Under the pieces are notes generated by a model that worked only from the letters and a program-made list of their open reading frames with translations, had not been told where the DNA came from and made no database searches. The translations under genes and the position numbers were made by a program. Positions 6,978 through 16,323 of a stretch of 64,000 bases of DNA are shown here, piece after piece. Source of the stretch: Sphingomonadaceae bacterium (GTDB lineage: Bacteria; Pseudomonadota; Alphaproteobacteria; Sphingomonadales; Sphingomonadaceae); NCBI GenBank assembly GCA_947476425.1, contig CANJQJ010000001.1, forward strand, positions 1-64,000, read 5' to 3'. Each line of letters opens with the position of its first letter. Positions within the stretch are counted from its first letter, which is position 1.

Positions 6978-7867
6978 CCCGCGAAGAGCGCGCGAAGCGC
7001 CGGGCTTGCGCGATCGAGCAAGTCGCGGGCGAGTGCCGCCGGGTCGCCGCTGGTTTCGCCCGCCACGGCTTCGCTTCCGTCGCCCGAATAGATTTCGGCG
7101 CGCAGCCGGATCGAGTTGCCGTCCTGCACGGCCAGCGCAGACACAGGCGAGCGGCAATCCGCCAGGAGCCCGGCGAGCAAGGCGCGCTCGGCATGGACGC
7201 AAACGCTGGTCGCGGGATCGTCGATCGCGCTGAGCATGGCGCGCATTGTGTCGTTGCTGGCCAGCGTCTCGATCCCGATCGCGCCTTGCGCGGGTGCGGG
7301 CAGCATCGTCTCGATGGGTATCGGGGTGCCGACGTCGCCTTGCCCGAGCCGGTCAAGCCCGGCGGCCGCCAGCAAGGTGGCGTCGGCCTCCCCCTCTTCG
7401 AGTTTGCGCAGCCGGGTCGCGACATTTCCCCGGAAGAGGACGATCTCGAGATCGGGGCGCAAGCGCTTGATTTGCGCACTGCGGCGGGGGGAGGAGGTGC
7501 CGAGCCTGCCACCAGCGCGGATCGAATCGAGGCTCGCCGCGCCAATCAGACGATCGCGAACGTCGGCGCGCGGCAGCATCGCGGCGATGACGATCTCGGC
7601 GGGGCGGAAGGTCTCGACGTCCTTCATCGAATGAACTGCGAAATCGATTACGCCGTCGATCAGCGCGAGATCGAGCTCCTTGGTCCAGAGCGCCTTGCCG
7701 CCGACCTCGGCGAGGGGTCGATCGAGGATGATGTCGCCGCTTGCCTTCATCGACACGATCTCGATCGAATCCTCCGGCAGGCCGAGCGCGGCGCACAGGC
7801 GACGTGCGGTTTCATGCGCCTGTGCGAGCGCGAGCGGGGAGGAGCGGGTTCCGAGACGAAGCTTCAT
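6974..7867 (-). CDS. hemC: Porphobilinogen deaminase (hydroxymethylbilane synthase)
   Basis: A 297-residue enzyme that condenses four porphobilinogens into hydroxymethylbilane. It begins MKLRLGTRSSPLALAQA. The catalytic Asp lies in H-S-M-K-D (Asp83). The arginine-rich cofactor site is around G-T-S-S-P-R-R (123-129) and R-G-N-V-x-T-R-L (146-153). The dipyrromethane-binding cysteine is Cys238 in A-D-C-R-S-P. Length is normal. First gene of the hemC-hemD-Mic60 operon, divergent from tsaD with 44 bp between starts. Confidence 0.97.
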   Translation of the reverse strand: MKLRLGTRSSPLALAQAHETARRLCAALGLPEDSIEIVSMKASGDIILDRPLAEVGGKALWTKELDLALIDGVIDFAVHSMKDVETFRPAEIVIAAMLPRADVRDRLIGAASLDSIRAGGRLGTSSPRRSAQIKRLRPDLEIVLFRGNVATRLRKLEEGEADATLLAAAGLDRLGQGDVGTPIPIETMLPAPAQGAIGIETLASNDTMRAMLSAIDDPATSVCVHAERALLAGLLADCRSPVSALAVQDGNSIRLRAEIYSGDGSEAVAGETSGDPAALARDLLDRASPALRALFAG

Positions 7868-7911
7868 GACTGTTGCCCTAATAGCCTGCGGGGTGGCAGG
7901 GAAGGGCAGAG

Positions 7912-8949
7912 ATGGCATTGATCCTTGGACTTGAATCGAGCTGCGACGAAACCGCGGCCTCGCTGGTGACTTCCGACCGGCAAATCCTGGCGCACCAGCT
8001 CGCCGGACAGGAGGCGGCGCATGCCCCGTTCGGCGGGGTGGTACCCGAAATCGCGGCGCGCGCGCATGTCGAGATGCTGGCGCCCCTGGTGGCGGCGGCA
8101 CTCGCCGAAGCGGGGGTAAAGCTCGCCGATGTGGACGCGATTGCGGCGACTGCCGGGCCGGGGCTGATCGGCGGGGTGATGGTCGGGCTGGTGACAGGAA
8201 AGGCGCTCGCGATGGCGGCGGGCAAGCCGCTGATCGCGGTCAACCACCTCGAAGGCCACGCCTTATCCCCGCGCCTTGCCGATCCGGACCTGCAATTTCC
8301 CTATCTGCTGCTGCTTGTCTCGGGCGGACATTGCCAGTTGCTCTCGGTCGAAGGTGTCGGTCGCTATCGCCGCCTCGCGACCACGATCGACGATGCGGCT
8401 GGCGAGGCATTCGACAAGACCGCTAAGCTGCTCGGGCTTGGCTATCCGGGCGGGCCTAACGTCGAGGCGGCGGCGCGCGAGGGGGATCCGAAGGCGGTGC
8501 CGCTGCCACGTCCGTTGCTCAACTCGCCCGAACCGCATTTTTCCTTTGCTGGCTTGAAGAGCGCGGTGTTGCGCGCGCGCGATTCGGGAAGATATCGCGA
8601 CGCGGATATCGCCGCCTCGTTCCAGCAGGCGGTGGTCGATTGCCTGGTCGATCGAACGAAGCGGGCCTTGGGCAGCATCGCCGAGAGGCCGTCCGCGCTT
8701 GTCGTCGCAGGTGGCGTTGCGGCCAACACAGCAATCCGGAATGCCTTGCAAGGAGTCGCCGCCGCGCATGACCTGCCCTTTTTCGCGCCGCCGCTCTGGC
8801 TGTGCACCGACAATGCGGCGATGATTGCCTGGGCGGGCGCCGAGCGCCTTGCCGCCGGGTTGACCGATCCGCTCGACGTTCCGGCGCGCGCGCGCTGGCC
8901 ATTGGATCCGACCGCCGAAAAGGCGCGCGGCGCAGGAGTGAAGGCATGA
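7912..8949 (+). CDS. tsaD: tRNA N6-adenosine threonylcarbamoyltransferase
   Basis: A 345-residue ASKHA-fold protein that, with TsaB and TsaE, transfers threonylcarbamoyl to A37 of ANN-decoding tRNAs. It starts [17 protein letters not shown]. The metal-binding H-L-E-G-H has His112 and His116. It also has the G[12 protein letters not shown] segment and a C-terminal [11 protein letters not shown] block with the third ligand. Normal length. The stop overlaps the gpsA start as ATGA. Confidence 0.97.
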   Translation: MALILGLESSCDETAASLVTSDRQILAHQLAGQEAAHAPFGGVVPEIAARAHVEMLAPLVAAALAEAGVKLADVDAIAATAGPGLIGGVMVGLVTGKALAMAAGKPLIAVNHLEGHALSPRLADPDLQFPYLLLLVSGGHCQLLSVEGVGRYRRLATTIDDAAGEAFDKTAKLLGLGYPGGPNVEAAAREGDPKAVPLPRPLLNSPEPHFSFAGLKSAVLRARDSGRYRDADIAASFQQAVVDCLVDRTKRALGSIAERPSALVVAGGVAANTAIRNALQGVAAAHDLPFFAPPLWLCTDNAAMIAWAGAERLAAGLTDPLDVPARARWPLDPTAEKARGAGVKA

Positions 8950-9923
8950 GGATTGGCGTGATTGGTGGCGGGGCCTGGGGCACCGCGCTCGCGCAGGTTG
9001 CGGCGGGCCATGGGGACGACGTCCTGCTCTGGGCGCGCGAGGCCGAGGTCGTTGAGGCGATCAATGGGGCGCATCATAATCCGCTGTTCCTGCCGAACGT
9101 TACGCTCGCTCCCGCGATCCGCGCGACCTCCGAGCTTGCCGCGATGGCGGGTGCAGATGCGCTGTTGCTGGTTACTCCTGCACAGCATCTGCGAAGCATC
9201 CTTGGCGAACTCCCGCAAATGGCCGTGCCGCTCGTACTTTGCGCCAAGGGCATCGAAGCGGGATCGCAAAAGCTGATGTCCGAGGTTGCCGCCGAGGCGC
9301 AGCCGGGTGCGCCGATCGCGGTGCTTTCCGGGCCGACCTTCGCGCATGAGGTAGCGGCCGGGCTTCCGACCGCAGTTACGCTGGCCTGCGCGGACGAGGT
9401 GGTCGGGGCGGCCTTGTGCCAGCGATTGGCGCGCGCGACGTTCCGGCCCTACGCCTCGAGCGACGTGATCGGTGCCGAGATTGGCGGAGCGGTCAAGAAT
9501 GTACTCGCGATCGCCTGCGGCGTGGTGGATGGGATGAAGCTCGGCCTGAACGCCCGTGCAGCGCTGATCTCGCGCGGATTCGCCGAAATGACTCGCTTCG
9601 GCATGGCGCGCGGTGCGCGCGGCGAGACGCTCGCCGGATTGTCGGGGCTGGGCGATCTCGTGCTTACCTGCTCGTCGACGAGTTCGCGCAACTTCTCGCT
9701 CGGCAAGGCAATCGGCGAAGGCGGCCGCGCGGCTGACCTGCTCGCTGATCGCCGCACCGTGGCCGAGGGCGCGTTCACCGCGCCGGTGCTGGCGGAGGCG
9801 GCGCGGGCGGCCGGGGTCGAGATGCCGATCGTCGCCGCAGTGTGCGCGCTGCTGGACGGCTCGGCCGGGGTTGAGGCGGTCGTGACGGGCCTGCTGTCGC
9901 GTCCGTTGAAGACCGAGGGGTAG
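8946..9923 (+). CDS. gpsA: Glycerol-3-phosphate dehydrogenase [NAD(P)+]
   Basis: A 325-residue cytosolic enzyme that reduces dihydroxyacetone phosphate to sn-glycerol 3-phosphate, feeding phospholipid synthesis. The N-terminal Rossmann motif is [10 protein letters not shown] (8-17). Then come [15 protein letters not shown], the catalytic lysine region [12 protein letters not shown], and [12 protein letters not shown]. Start codon overlaps the tsaD stop, so the two are translated from one message; the tsaD-gpsA pairing is common in sphingomonads. Confidence 0.97.
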   Translation: MRIGVIGGGAWGTALAQVAAGHGDDVLLWAREAEVVEAINGAHHNPLFLPNVTLAPAIRATSELAAMAGADALLLVTPAQHLRSILGELPQMAVPLVLCAKGIEAGSQKLMSEVAAEAQPGAPIAVLSGPTFAHEVAAGLPTAVTLACADEVVGAALCQRLARATFRPYASSDVIGAEIGGAVKNVLAIACGVVDGMKLGLNARAALISRGFAEMTRFGMARGARGETLAGLSGLGDLVLTCSSTSSRNFSLGKAIGEGGRAADLLADRRTVAEGAFTAPVLAEAARAAGVEMPIVAAVCALLDGSAGVEAVVTGLLSRPLKTEG

Positions 9924-9982
9924 GGTCGATTCATTTGGATTGAACATCTCCGTTCAGTTCCTCCCGTCATTGCAACTCGCTT

Positions 9983-10076
9983 CGTCATCCCGACGAAAGT
10001 CGGGATCCATGGGACCCACAGGTCTCGCGATCGTGCGATAACCGTATCGTGGATCCCGGCGTCCGCCGGGATGACG
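9983..10076. repeat. Paired palindromic repeat (about 95 bp)
   Basis: Two hairpins, ATCCCGAC-GAAA-GTCGGGAT (9987-10006) and ATCCCGGC-GTCC-GCCGGGAT (10053-10072), lie in an outer inverted repeat CGTCATCC/GGATGACG. The centre holds ATGGGACCCACAGGTCTCGCGATCG. Inverted in orientation relative to the copies at 11850 and 58317. Confidence 0.9.
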
Positions 10077-10184
10077 ATTCATTAGTTATGAAACGAACTT
10101 CCCTCCCGTGCAGCGCGGAGCAGGGATGACGGAAGCAAAGGCCACCGATTGCACGCCCAATCCCGACTTGCTATGGCCGGGGCC

Positions 10185-10388
10185 ATGATAAAGCCGCCCG
10201 AAACGATCCGCATCCCAACCGCCCGCGTCGCCTGCGACGGGGCAAGCGACATACCGGGGGGCGCCGCGCTTGGGCATCCCCGAATCTGGCTTCAGATCGA
10301 CGAATCGGGCGCGGCCGAATGCGGCTATTGCGATCGGCGGTTCGTGTTGATCGGCGGGCCTGCGGATAATGGTGTAAAAGCTGCCTGA
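10185..10388 (+). CDS. Zinc-finger domain protein (NDUFS6-like)
   Basis: A 67-residue protein with one Cys near residue 17 (V-A-C-D-G), a His in G-H-P-R-I-W-L, and a C-x-x-C pair in E-C-G-Y-C-D-R-R-F-V-L. This is the zinc-binding pattern of the alphaproteobacterial COG4391/NDUFS6-like family, homologues of a small complex I assembly subunit. The ATG at 10185 fits the usual family length; another in-frame ATG lies at 10173. It precedes tldD by 18 bp and may be co-transcribed. Confidence 0.8.
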   Translation: MIKPPETIRIPTARVACDGASDIPGGAALGHPRIWLQIDESGAAECGYCDRRFVLIGGPADNGVKAA

Positions 10389-10406
10389 ACGACTTATATC
10401 GGTCAC

Positions 10407-11837
10407 ATGAACGATTTCATTTCCGATCCCCGCCGTCTGCTTTATCGCGACACGCTCGACCCGGAGACCGCGCAGCGGCTGGCCGCTTCAGCGCTTTCCA
10501 AATGCGATGATGGCGAGCTTTTTCTCCAGTATCAGACCTCGGAGAGCTTCGGCTTCGACGATGGCCGGCTGAAGACCGCCGATTACAGCAGCCATGCCGG
10601 CTTCGGCCTGCGCGGGGTAACCGGCGAGACCACCGCCTTTGCGCACGCCAACGAACTGAGCGAAGCCGCGATTCGCCGCGCTGCCGAGACGATGACTCTG
10701 CTCGATCCAGCCAAGGGCGCCAAGGCGCCGCCGCCGCGCCACACCAATGTCGCGCTCTATACCGCCGATGATCCGCTTGGCCTTGTGCCGTTCGCGCGCA
10801 AGGTGGCGCTCTGCCAGGAGATCGACGCAGCCGCCCGGGCGCGCGATCCTCGCGTCGTGCAGGTTTCGGTCGGGCTGTCGGCGAGCTGGGGCGTCGTCGA
10901 AGTGGTGCGGCCGGATGGCTTCATCGCGACCGACGTCCGCCCGCTGGTGCGGCTCAATGTCTCGATCGTCGCCGAGCGTGACGGCCGTCGCGAAAGCGGG
11001 TTCTTCGGGCTGGGCGGTCGCTATCTTTACGATCGCCTGTTCGAGCCCGCCACCTGGAACCGAGCGATCGACGAAGCGCTGGCGCAGGCGCTGGTCAATC
11101 TCGATGCAATCCCCGCGCCTGCTGGCGAGTTCACCGTGGTATGCGGCCCCGGCTGGCCCGGTGTGCTGCTCCATGAAGCGATCGGCCACGGCCTCGAGGG
11201 CGACTTCAACCGCAAGGGCACCTCGGCTTTCTCCGGCCGCATCGGCGAGCGAGTCGCCGCGCCCGGCGTCACGGTGATCGACGACGGATCGATGAGCGAA
11301 CGGCGCGGATCGCTCAGCATCGACGATGAAGGCACGCCGACTCAGGCGACCACATTGATCGAGGACGGCATATTGAAGGGCTATCTCCAGGATCGCCTCA
11401 ATGCCCGGCTGATGGGTGTCGCCCCGACCGGCAACGGCCGCCGCGAAAGCTATGCCCATGCGCCGATGCCGCGCATGACCAACACCTTCATGCTCGGCGG
11501 CAAGGAAGAGCCCGGCGAGATATTGGCGCGCGTGAAGCATGGCATCTACGCGAAAAGCTTCGGCGGCGGGCAGGTCGATATCACCTCGGGCAAGTTCGTC
11601 TTCTCCTGCACCGAGGCCTATATGATTGAGAATGGCCGGCTCGGCGCACCAATCAAGGGCGCGACGTTGATCGGCGACGGCCCCTCGGTGCTGACTCGAG
11701 TCAAGGCGATCGGCAACGACATGGCGCTCGACGAGGGCGTCGGGATTTGCGGGAAAGCCGGCCAGTCGATTCCTGCGGGCGTTGGACAGCCGACTCTGCT
11801 GATCGATGGGCTGACGGTTGGCGGCACGGCGGCGTAG
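10407..11837 (+). CDS. tldD: Metalloprotease TldD
   Basis: A 476-residue subunit of the TldD/TldE (PmbA) heterodimeric zinc protease, which degrades unfolded peptides and matures some modified peptides. The zinc motif is H-E-A-I-G-H (His257, Glu258, His261) within V-L-L-H-E-A-I-G-H-G-L-E-G-D. Other family blocks are R-R-G-S-L-S-I-D-D-E-G-T-P-T and a C-terminal G-x-D-M-x-L-D-E-G-V-G-I-C-G-K-x-G-Q. The partner tldE/pmbA is not in this window. Confidence 0.95.
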   Translation: MNDFISDPRRLLYRDTLDPETAQRLAASALSKCDDGELFLQYQTSESFGFDDGRLKTADYSSHAGFGLRGVTGETTAFAHANELSEAAIRRAAETMTLLDPAKGAKAPPPRHTNVALYTADDPLGLVPFARKVALCQEIDAAARARDPRVVQVSVGLSASWGVVEVVRPDGFIATDVRPLVRLNVSIVAERDGRRESGFFGLGGRYLYDRLFEPATWNRAIDEALAQALVNLDAIPAPAGEFTVVCGPGWPGVLLHEAIGHGLEGDFNRKGTSAFSGRIGERVAAPGVTVIDDGSMSERRGSLSIDDEGTPTQATTLIEDGILKGYLQDRLNARLMGVAPTGNGRRESYAHAPMPRMTNTFMLGGKEEPGEILARVKHGIYAKSFGGGQVDITSGKFVFSCTEAYMIENGRLGAPIKGATLIGDGPSVLTRVKAIGNDMALDEGVGICGKAGQSIPAGVGQPTLLIDGLTVGGTAA

Positions 11838-11849
11838 AAACGCTTGATT

Positions 11850-11943
11850 CGTTATCCCGGCGGACGCCGGGATCCACGTTACGGTGGTGTTTCGACTGCA
11901 AGAGCTGTGGGTCCCATGGATCCCGACTTTCGTCGGGATGACG
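11850..11943. repeat. Paired palindromic repeat (about 95 bp)
   Basis: ATCCCGGCG-GA-CGCCGGGAT at the left and ATCCCGAC-TTTC-GTCGGGAT at the right, joined by a segment ending GAGCTGTGGGTCCCATGG. Same family and central sequence as the copies at 9983 (inverted) and 58317. Confidence 0.9.
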
Positions 11944-12049
11944 AAAGGGGTGTGGAGACGGATTCGGATGTGAATCTTACTGCCCGATTTCTGCAATTTA
12001 CCTTCGCGGGTTAACCGCTTTCCCACCAAATCCAATTATCACGACGGGC

Positions 12050-13324
12050 ATGATCAGCGTTACCGCCCGTGGAAAGCATGCGTCGTCCGGCGCCGGCCTA
12101 TGGTCCTCATGGCCATTGCCCGTAATCATCCTGTGCGCGATCATATTGCGGTTGGGCGCGGTGGTCGTCCTCAGGCCGACTCTTGAAAGCGATCCGCTGG
12201 CTTATTTCACGATGGCGAAAAGCCTCGTCGAACACGGCGTGTTGAGTGACAATTTCGGCCAGCACGCCTTTTACAGCGCAGGATATCCGCTCGCCCTGGC
12301 ACCTTTTTTCTGGCTGTTCGGCAGTTCGATCCCGGTTGCGCTGTCGGTCAACATGCTGCTGGCGGCGGTGACGCTGCTGCTGGTCGATCGCCTCGCCCGC
12401 GTCGTTACCGGACGATCCGAAGTCGCGCTGCTCGCCGCGGCTGCCGTCGCGGTGTGGTTGCCTTCGATCTGGAGCGCCACGTTGCTCGCGAAGGAAAATC
12501 TCTCGACCCCCCTGCTGCTCGGCTTCGCGCTGTGCGCCGTACGAATCGCGAGGGGAGAGCGGCTGCTGCTGCATGCGGTGCTGGGCGGGTTGGCCTGGGG
12601 CGCCGGGCTGGTGACCGGGGGCTCGTCGCTGCTTCTCGCGCTGGGCGTTGCCTTGCCCTTGCTGACCATGGCGCGGCTGGATTTTCGGCGGGCATTCACG
12701 GCCGCTTCGTGTTTTGCGATCGGCGCGGCGCTGGTGCTTGGGCCCTGGTTCTACAGCACATATCGCATGGTCGGCACGCCGGTGCTCACCACCAACGCGG
12801 CGTTCAACCTCTATCTCGGCAATAACCCGGCAGCGACTGGCCGCTTCGTGAGTATCGCCGATACGCCGCTCGGCCCGGGCTGGAATCCAACGCGAATCGC
12901 GCTTGGCGAGATCCGCAATGCGCGAAGGTTGCAGGAAAAGGCACATGACTGGATCGTTGCGAACAAGGCGAGGGCCGCGCAACTCGGTGCCTTGAAGCTC
13001 GCCTATTTCTGGGAGCCGAACATTCCGGATTCGACCGATTTTGCCGAGTCCAAGTCTGTCGCCGGGATCCGGCTGATCGAGGTTGCGCAATATCTCCTCA
13101 TCATCGGGCTCGCCCTGTGGGGGTTTCGATCGAACGATGTGGATCGCCGCGCGAAACATGTGCTTGCGGCGATGATCCTCGGTTTCTGGCTGCTCCACGC
13201 CGCGGCCTACATCATTCCCCGATATCGCGATCCTGTCGTGCCCTTGCTCATAATCATGGCCGCGGCGCCGGTTGCCGCCCGGCTGCGTATCCGCATGAAC
13301 TGGAAGAACGAAGATGCTGTCTGA
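12050..13324 (+). CDS. GT-C superfamily (GT39/ArnT-like) membrane glycosyltransferase
   Basis: A 424-residue protein with about ten hydrophobic helices. An acidic E-S-D motif (46-48) after the first helix, followed by P-L-A-Y-F-T-M-A, matches the catalytic Asp of lipid-linked-sugar glycosyltransferases (PMT/ArnT type). A periplasmic N-L-Y-L-G-N-N-P motif near residue 260 is also typical. Such enzymes move a sugar from a polyprenyl phosphate onto an acceptor outside the inner membrane. First gene of a four-gene cassette; its end overlaps the HAD-UbiA fusion by 11 bp. Substrate is not known. Confidence 0.75.
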   Translation: MISVTARGKHASSGAGLWSSWPLPVIILCAIILRLGAVVVLRPTLESDPLAYFTMAKSLVEHGVLSDNFGQHAFYSAGYPLALAPFFWLFGSSIPVALSVNMLLAAVTLLLVDRLARVVTGRSEVALLAAAAVAVWLPSIWSATLLAKENLSTPLLLGFALCAVRIARGERLLLHAVLGGLAWGAGLVTGGSSLLLALGVALPLLTMARLDFRRAFTAASCFAIGAALVLGPWFYSTYRMVGTPVLTTNAAFNLYLGNNPAATGRFVSIADTPLGPGWNPTRIALGEIRNARRLQEKAHDWIVANKARAAQLGALKLAYFWEPNIPDSTDFAESKSVAGIRLIEVAQYLLIIGLALWGFRSNDVDRRAKHVLAAMILGFWLLHAAAYIIPRYRDPVVPLLIIMAAAPVAARLRIRMNWKNEDAV

Positions 13325-14756
13325 GAGAATTCACGCCACCGCCGAGGGCGTGCCGCTGTTCGTGGATGTCGATGGAACGCTGACCCGCGCCGATATCTCG
13401 CTGGAGAGCTTCATCCATTTCGTCCGTTCGAGCTGGTTCGCCTGGGCCATTCTGCTCGTCTGGCTGTTGCGCGGACGCTCGGTTGCCAAGGCGATGGTGG
13501 CGCGGCGACATCCAGTGGATCCGGCAAGGCTACCCTATCGCCCAGAAGTGCTCGACCTGATCAACCAGGCGCAGGCGGAGGGGCGTCCGGTCATTCTCGC
13601 GAGTGCAAGCCATTGGCGCAATATCGTGCGCATCGCGCGGTATCACGGCCTGACGACCGAGATCATCGGGACTCGCGCCAACCATAATGCCAAGGGTAGC
13701 GGCAAGCTGGTCGCGATCCGGGCGTTTGTCGGACCCCATGGCGAATTCGACTATATCGGCGACAGCCGCGCCGACACCTGCTTGTGGCGCGAGGCGCGCA
13801 AGGGCTGGTCGGCGCACTGCTTGCCGAAGGGCGTTGCGGTCGAATCCCTCCACTGTCCGCGCCCACCGTTCTGGCGCGTGCTGATCAAGGCGATGCGTCC
13901 ACACCAGTGGACCAAGAATGCGCTCGTCTTCGTGCCGATCTTCGCCTCGGGCCAGCTGCTCCATCCCGGAAGCCTGCTTGCCGCAGTGGCAGCAGCTGGG
14001 CTGACCTCGATCATTGCGTCGGCGATCTATGTCATCAACGACATGGTCGATATCGATAATGATCGCGCGCACCGCACGAAGTTCCGTCGGCCGCTGGCGC
14101 ATGGTGATCTCAGCATTCCGGCGGCGTTGACGCTTTCGCTGGTGCTGGCCAGTGCTGGCCTGGTCGGCGGCTGGATGCTCGGCGGACTGCCCTTGCTGCT
14201 CTCGCTGCTGACCTATGTGGTGCTGACCACCGCCTACAGCTTCCGAATCAAGGCGGCGATGGTCGCCGACGTAATCATGCTCGCCTCCCTCTACACCGTG
14301 CGGATCTGGATTGGTGCCGTCGCGGTGAGCGTGACCTTGACCTTCTGGCTGCTGCTCTTCTCGATCTTCCTGTTCCTCAGCCTCGCCTATCTGAAGCGCT
14401 ATATCGAGATGAAGGACGCGATCGTGCCGCACCGGCTGATCAGCGGACGCGGCTATGTCGCAAGCGATCTCGATATCGTCATGATGTCGGGGGTTTCCTC
14501 CGGGATGGTCGCAATTCTAGTGCTCGCGCTGTTCGCCAATGACATGAGCCACATGAGCACCTACAAGGCGCCGCAGCTGCTGTGGCTGCTCTGTCTGCCG
14601 CTGCTCTACTGGATCAACCGGATCTGGATGATGGCCCGGCGGGGCGAAGTCGACGGTGATCCGGTGGCCTTTGCCGTGCGGGATCGGCGAAGCATGGTGT
14701 TGGGTATGGTGATGGTAGGGATTTTTGTCGCGGCGCAGAATCTGAGCCTGCGCTAG
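13314..14756 (+). CDS. HAD phosphatase - UbiA prenyltransferase fusion (DPPR synthase-like)
   Basis: A 480-residue two-domain protein. Residues 1-180 are a HAD hydrolase: D-V-D-G-T (18-22) with nucleophile Asp18 and acid Asp20, S-A-S-H near 98, and G-D-S-R-A-D (149-154). Residues 190-480 are a polytopic UbiA-type transferase with N-D-M-V-D-I-D-N-D-R-A-H (242-253) followed by K-F-R-R-P, as in decaprenyl-phosphate phosphoribosyltransferase (Rv3806c) rather than quinone prenyltransferases. Expected reactions: transfer of 5-phosphoribose to a polyprenyl phosphate, and removal of the 5-phosphate by the HAD domain. GGAAG lies just upstream of the ATG. The epimerase pair (DprE1/DprE2) is not in the window. 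Confidence 0.8.
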   Translation: MLSERIHATAEGVPLFVDVDGTLTRADISLESFIHFVRSSWFAWAILLVWLLRGRSVAKAMVARRHPVDPARLPYRPEVLDLINQAQAEGRPVILASASHWRNIVRIARYHGLTTEIIGTRANHNAKGSGKLVAIRAFVGPHGEFDYIGDSRADTCLWREARKGWSAHCLPKGVAVESLHCPRPPFWRVLIKAMRPHQWTKNALVFVPIFASGQLLHPGSLLAAVAAAGLTSIIASAIYVINDMVDIDNDRAHRTKFRRPLAHGDLSIPAALTLSLVLASAGLVGGWMLGGLPLLLSLLTYVVLTTAYSFRIKAAMVADVIMLASLYTVRIWIGAVAVSVTLTFWLLLFSIFLFLSLAYLKRYIEMKDAIVPHRLISGRGYVASDLDIVMMSGVSSGMVAILVLALFANDMSHMSTYKAPQLLWLLCLPLLYWINRIWMMARRGEVDGDPVAFAVRDRRSMVLGMVMVGIFVAAQNLSLR

Positions 14757-14760
14757 GCGC

Positions 14761-16287
14761 ATGATCGGAGTGGCACGTCATCTCGATCGGAAATGGGCGT
14801 GGCTGCTGCTCGCGCTCATCGCGGCGCTGCCGGTGCTCGTCGCGCGGGTGCCCGATCTATCGGACATGCCAAACCATCTCGCGCGCCATCACATCTTCGC
14901 GATGGTCGGCAAAGGCGGGCCGCTCGATCAATATTTTCTGGTCCACTGGCGCTGGATCGGCAACCTCGGGGTCGACCTGCCGGTGATGGCGCTTGCGCCG
15001 TGGTTCGGTGCCGAAGCGGCGACACGGCTGATGGCTGCGTTGATCGCGCCTCTGACGGTTCTGGGTATCCTTACGCTCTCGCGGTCGGTCCATGGCCGCG
15101 TTACTGCGAGCGCGATGCTGGCACTGCCCTTCGCGCTGAGCCAGCCGTTCGTCTACGGGTTCCTCAACTATACGCTTGGCGTTGCGCTGGCGCTGATCCT
15201 CTCGGCCTGGTGGCTCGCCCGCCCGCGACGTGGGCCGGGCACGATCCTTGTGCTGGTGGCGGCATCGCTGGTCGTGTGGACCGCGCACATCATGGGATGG
15301 GCGATCCTGCTCCTCATCGTCGGCGGCGCCGAACTCGCCACGCTCCGCAATCCTCGCAATCTCCTGGCCAGCGCGATCCGGCTGCTGCCGTTCTTCGCGC
15401 CGCTCGTCCCGCTGCTGCTATGGCGCCACCAGTCGGCAGGGCCGCTGTTCGTATTCGAGGATGGGTGGCTTTCGGAGCGAATCCTCAATTTCCTGATCGT
15501 GCTGAAGGGACTGGATCGCTGGTTCGATATCGTGATGACTGCGATTGTCGGAGTTGCAGCTATGCTCGCGTTCGCATGGGCGACGGCGCCCCGGGCTGCG
15601 CCGAGGCTCGCCATCCCCGGGCTTTTCCTCGCATTGGCGACGCTGGCGATGCCGGGCACCGTACTCGGCAGCTGGGGCGCGGACATGAGACTCGCACCCG
15701 TGGCGGTGATGATCGCGATCATGGCGATCGGTCCGGCGCGGGAGCCCGCGCGCGAAAAAGCGCTGATCCTGATCGGCCTTGCGCTGTTTGCCGCTCGCGT
15801 CGGCTATGCCGCAATCCTTTGGAAGCAGGATAGCGACGTGATGGAGCGCCAGCTCACCATGCTTGACGCGGTGCCGCGGGGCAGCCGGATGGGCTTTCTC
15901 TTCGTGCGGAGCGATTGCGACATTCCCTGGCGTCTTACACCCGATCACAAGCTCGGCGCCTACGCGATCGCGCGACGGGACGTTTTTTCGAACACGCTGT
16001 TTCGTATCCCCGGGGCAGACCTCATGATCGCGCGATCGATGGACGATCGTGCGCACTGGTTCGACGGTTCGCAGGATGTGCCAGCGCGCTGCCCGCAACT
16101 CGGGATCAACTTCAGCCTGCTCGATATTCGCATGAACGCAATGGCCAAGGCAGGTTTTGGCACGATCTGGATAAAGGGCGTCGACAGCAACCGGCTGGTT
16201 CCGCCAACGGGCTATCGAATCGTCCGGTCGGTTCCAGACAATGTCCTGATCGCGGCCATTCACCCGATCTTGAGAAATCGCCGATAG
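14761..16287 (+). CDS. Polytopic membrane protein, probable GT-C-like
   Basis: A 508-residue protein with about ten hydrophobic segments in the first 350 residues and a soluble C-terminal domain of about 150 residues. The motif L-S-D-M-P-N-H-L-A-R-H after the first helix (about 33-43) is placed like the catalytic Asp of GT-C enzymes. I do not recognise a named family. It begins four bases after the HAD-UbiA stop and precedes an SMR-like transporter, so a role in building or acting on the same lipid-linked sugar is likely by context only. The ribosome site is weak, consistent with coupling to the upstream gene. Confidence 0.65.
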   Translation: MIGVARHLDRKWAWLLLALIAALPVLVARVPDLSDMPNHLARHHIFAMVGKGGPLDQYFLVHWRWIGNLGVDLPVMALAPWFGAEAATRLMAALIAPLTVLGILTLSRSVHGRVTASAMLALPFALSQPFVYGFLNYTLGVALALILSAWWLARPRRGPGTILVLVAASLVVWTAHIMGWAILLLIVGGAELATLRNPRNLLASAIRLLPFFAPLVPLLLWRHQSAGPLFVFEDGWLSERILNFLIVLKGLDRWFDIVMTAIVGVAAMLAFAWATAPRAAPRLAIPGLFLALATLAMPGTVLGSWGADMRLAPVAVMIAIMAIGPAREPAREKALILIGLALFAARVGYAAILWKQDSDVMERQLTMLDAVPRGSRMGFLFVRSDCDIPWRLTPDHKLGAYAIARRDVFSNTLFRIPGADLMIARSMDDRAHWFDGSQDVPARCPQLGINFSLLDIRMNAMAKAGFGTIWIKGVDSNRLVPPTGYRIVRSVPDNVLIAAIHPILRNRR

Positions 16288-16323
16288 ACCGGCCTTGGAC
16301 TTCCAGGAAAACGTGATCCATTT

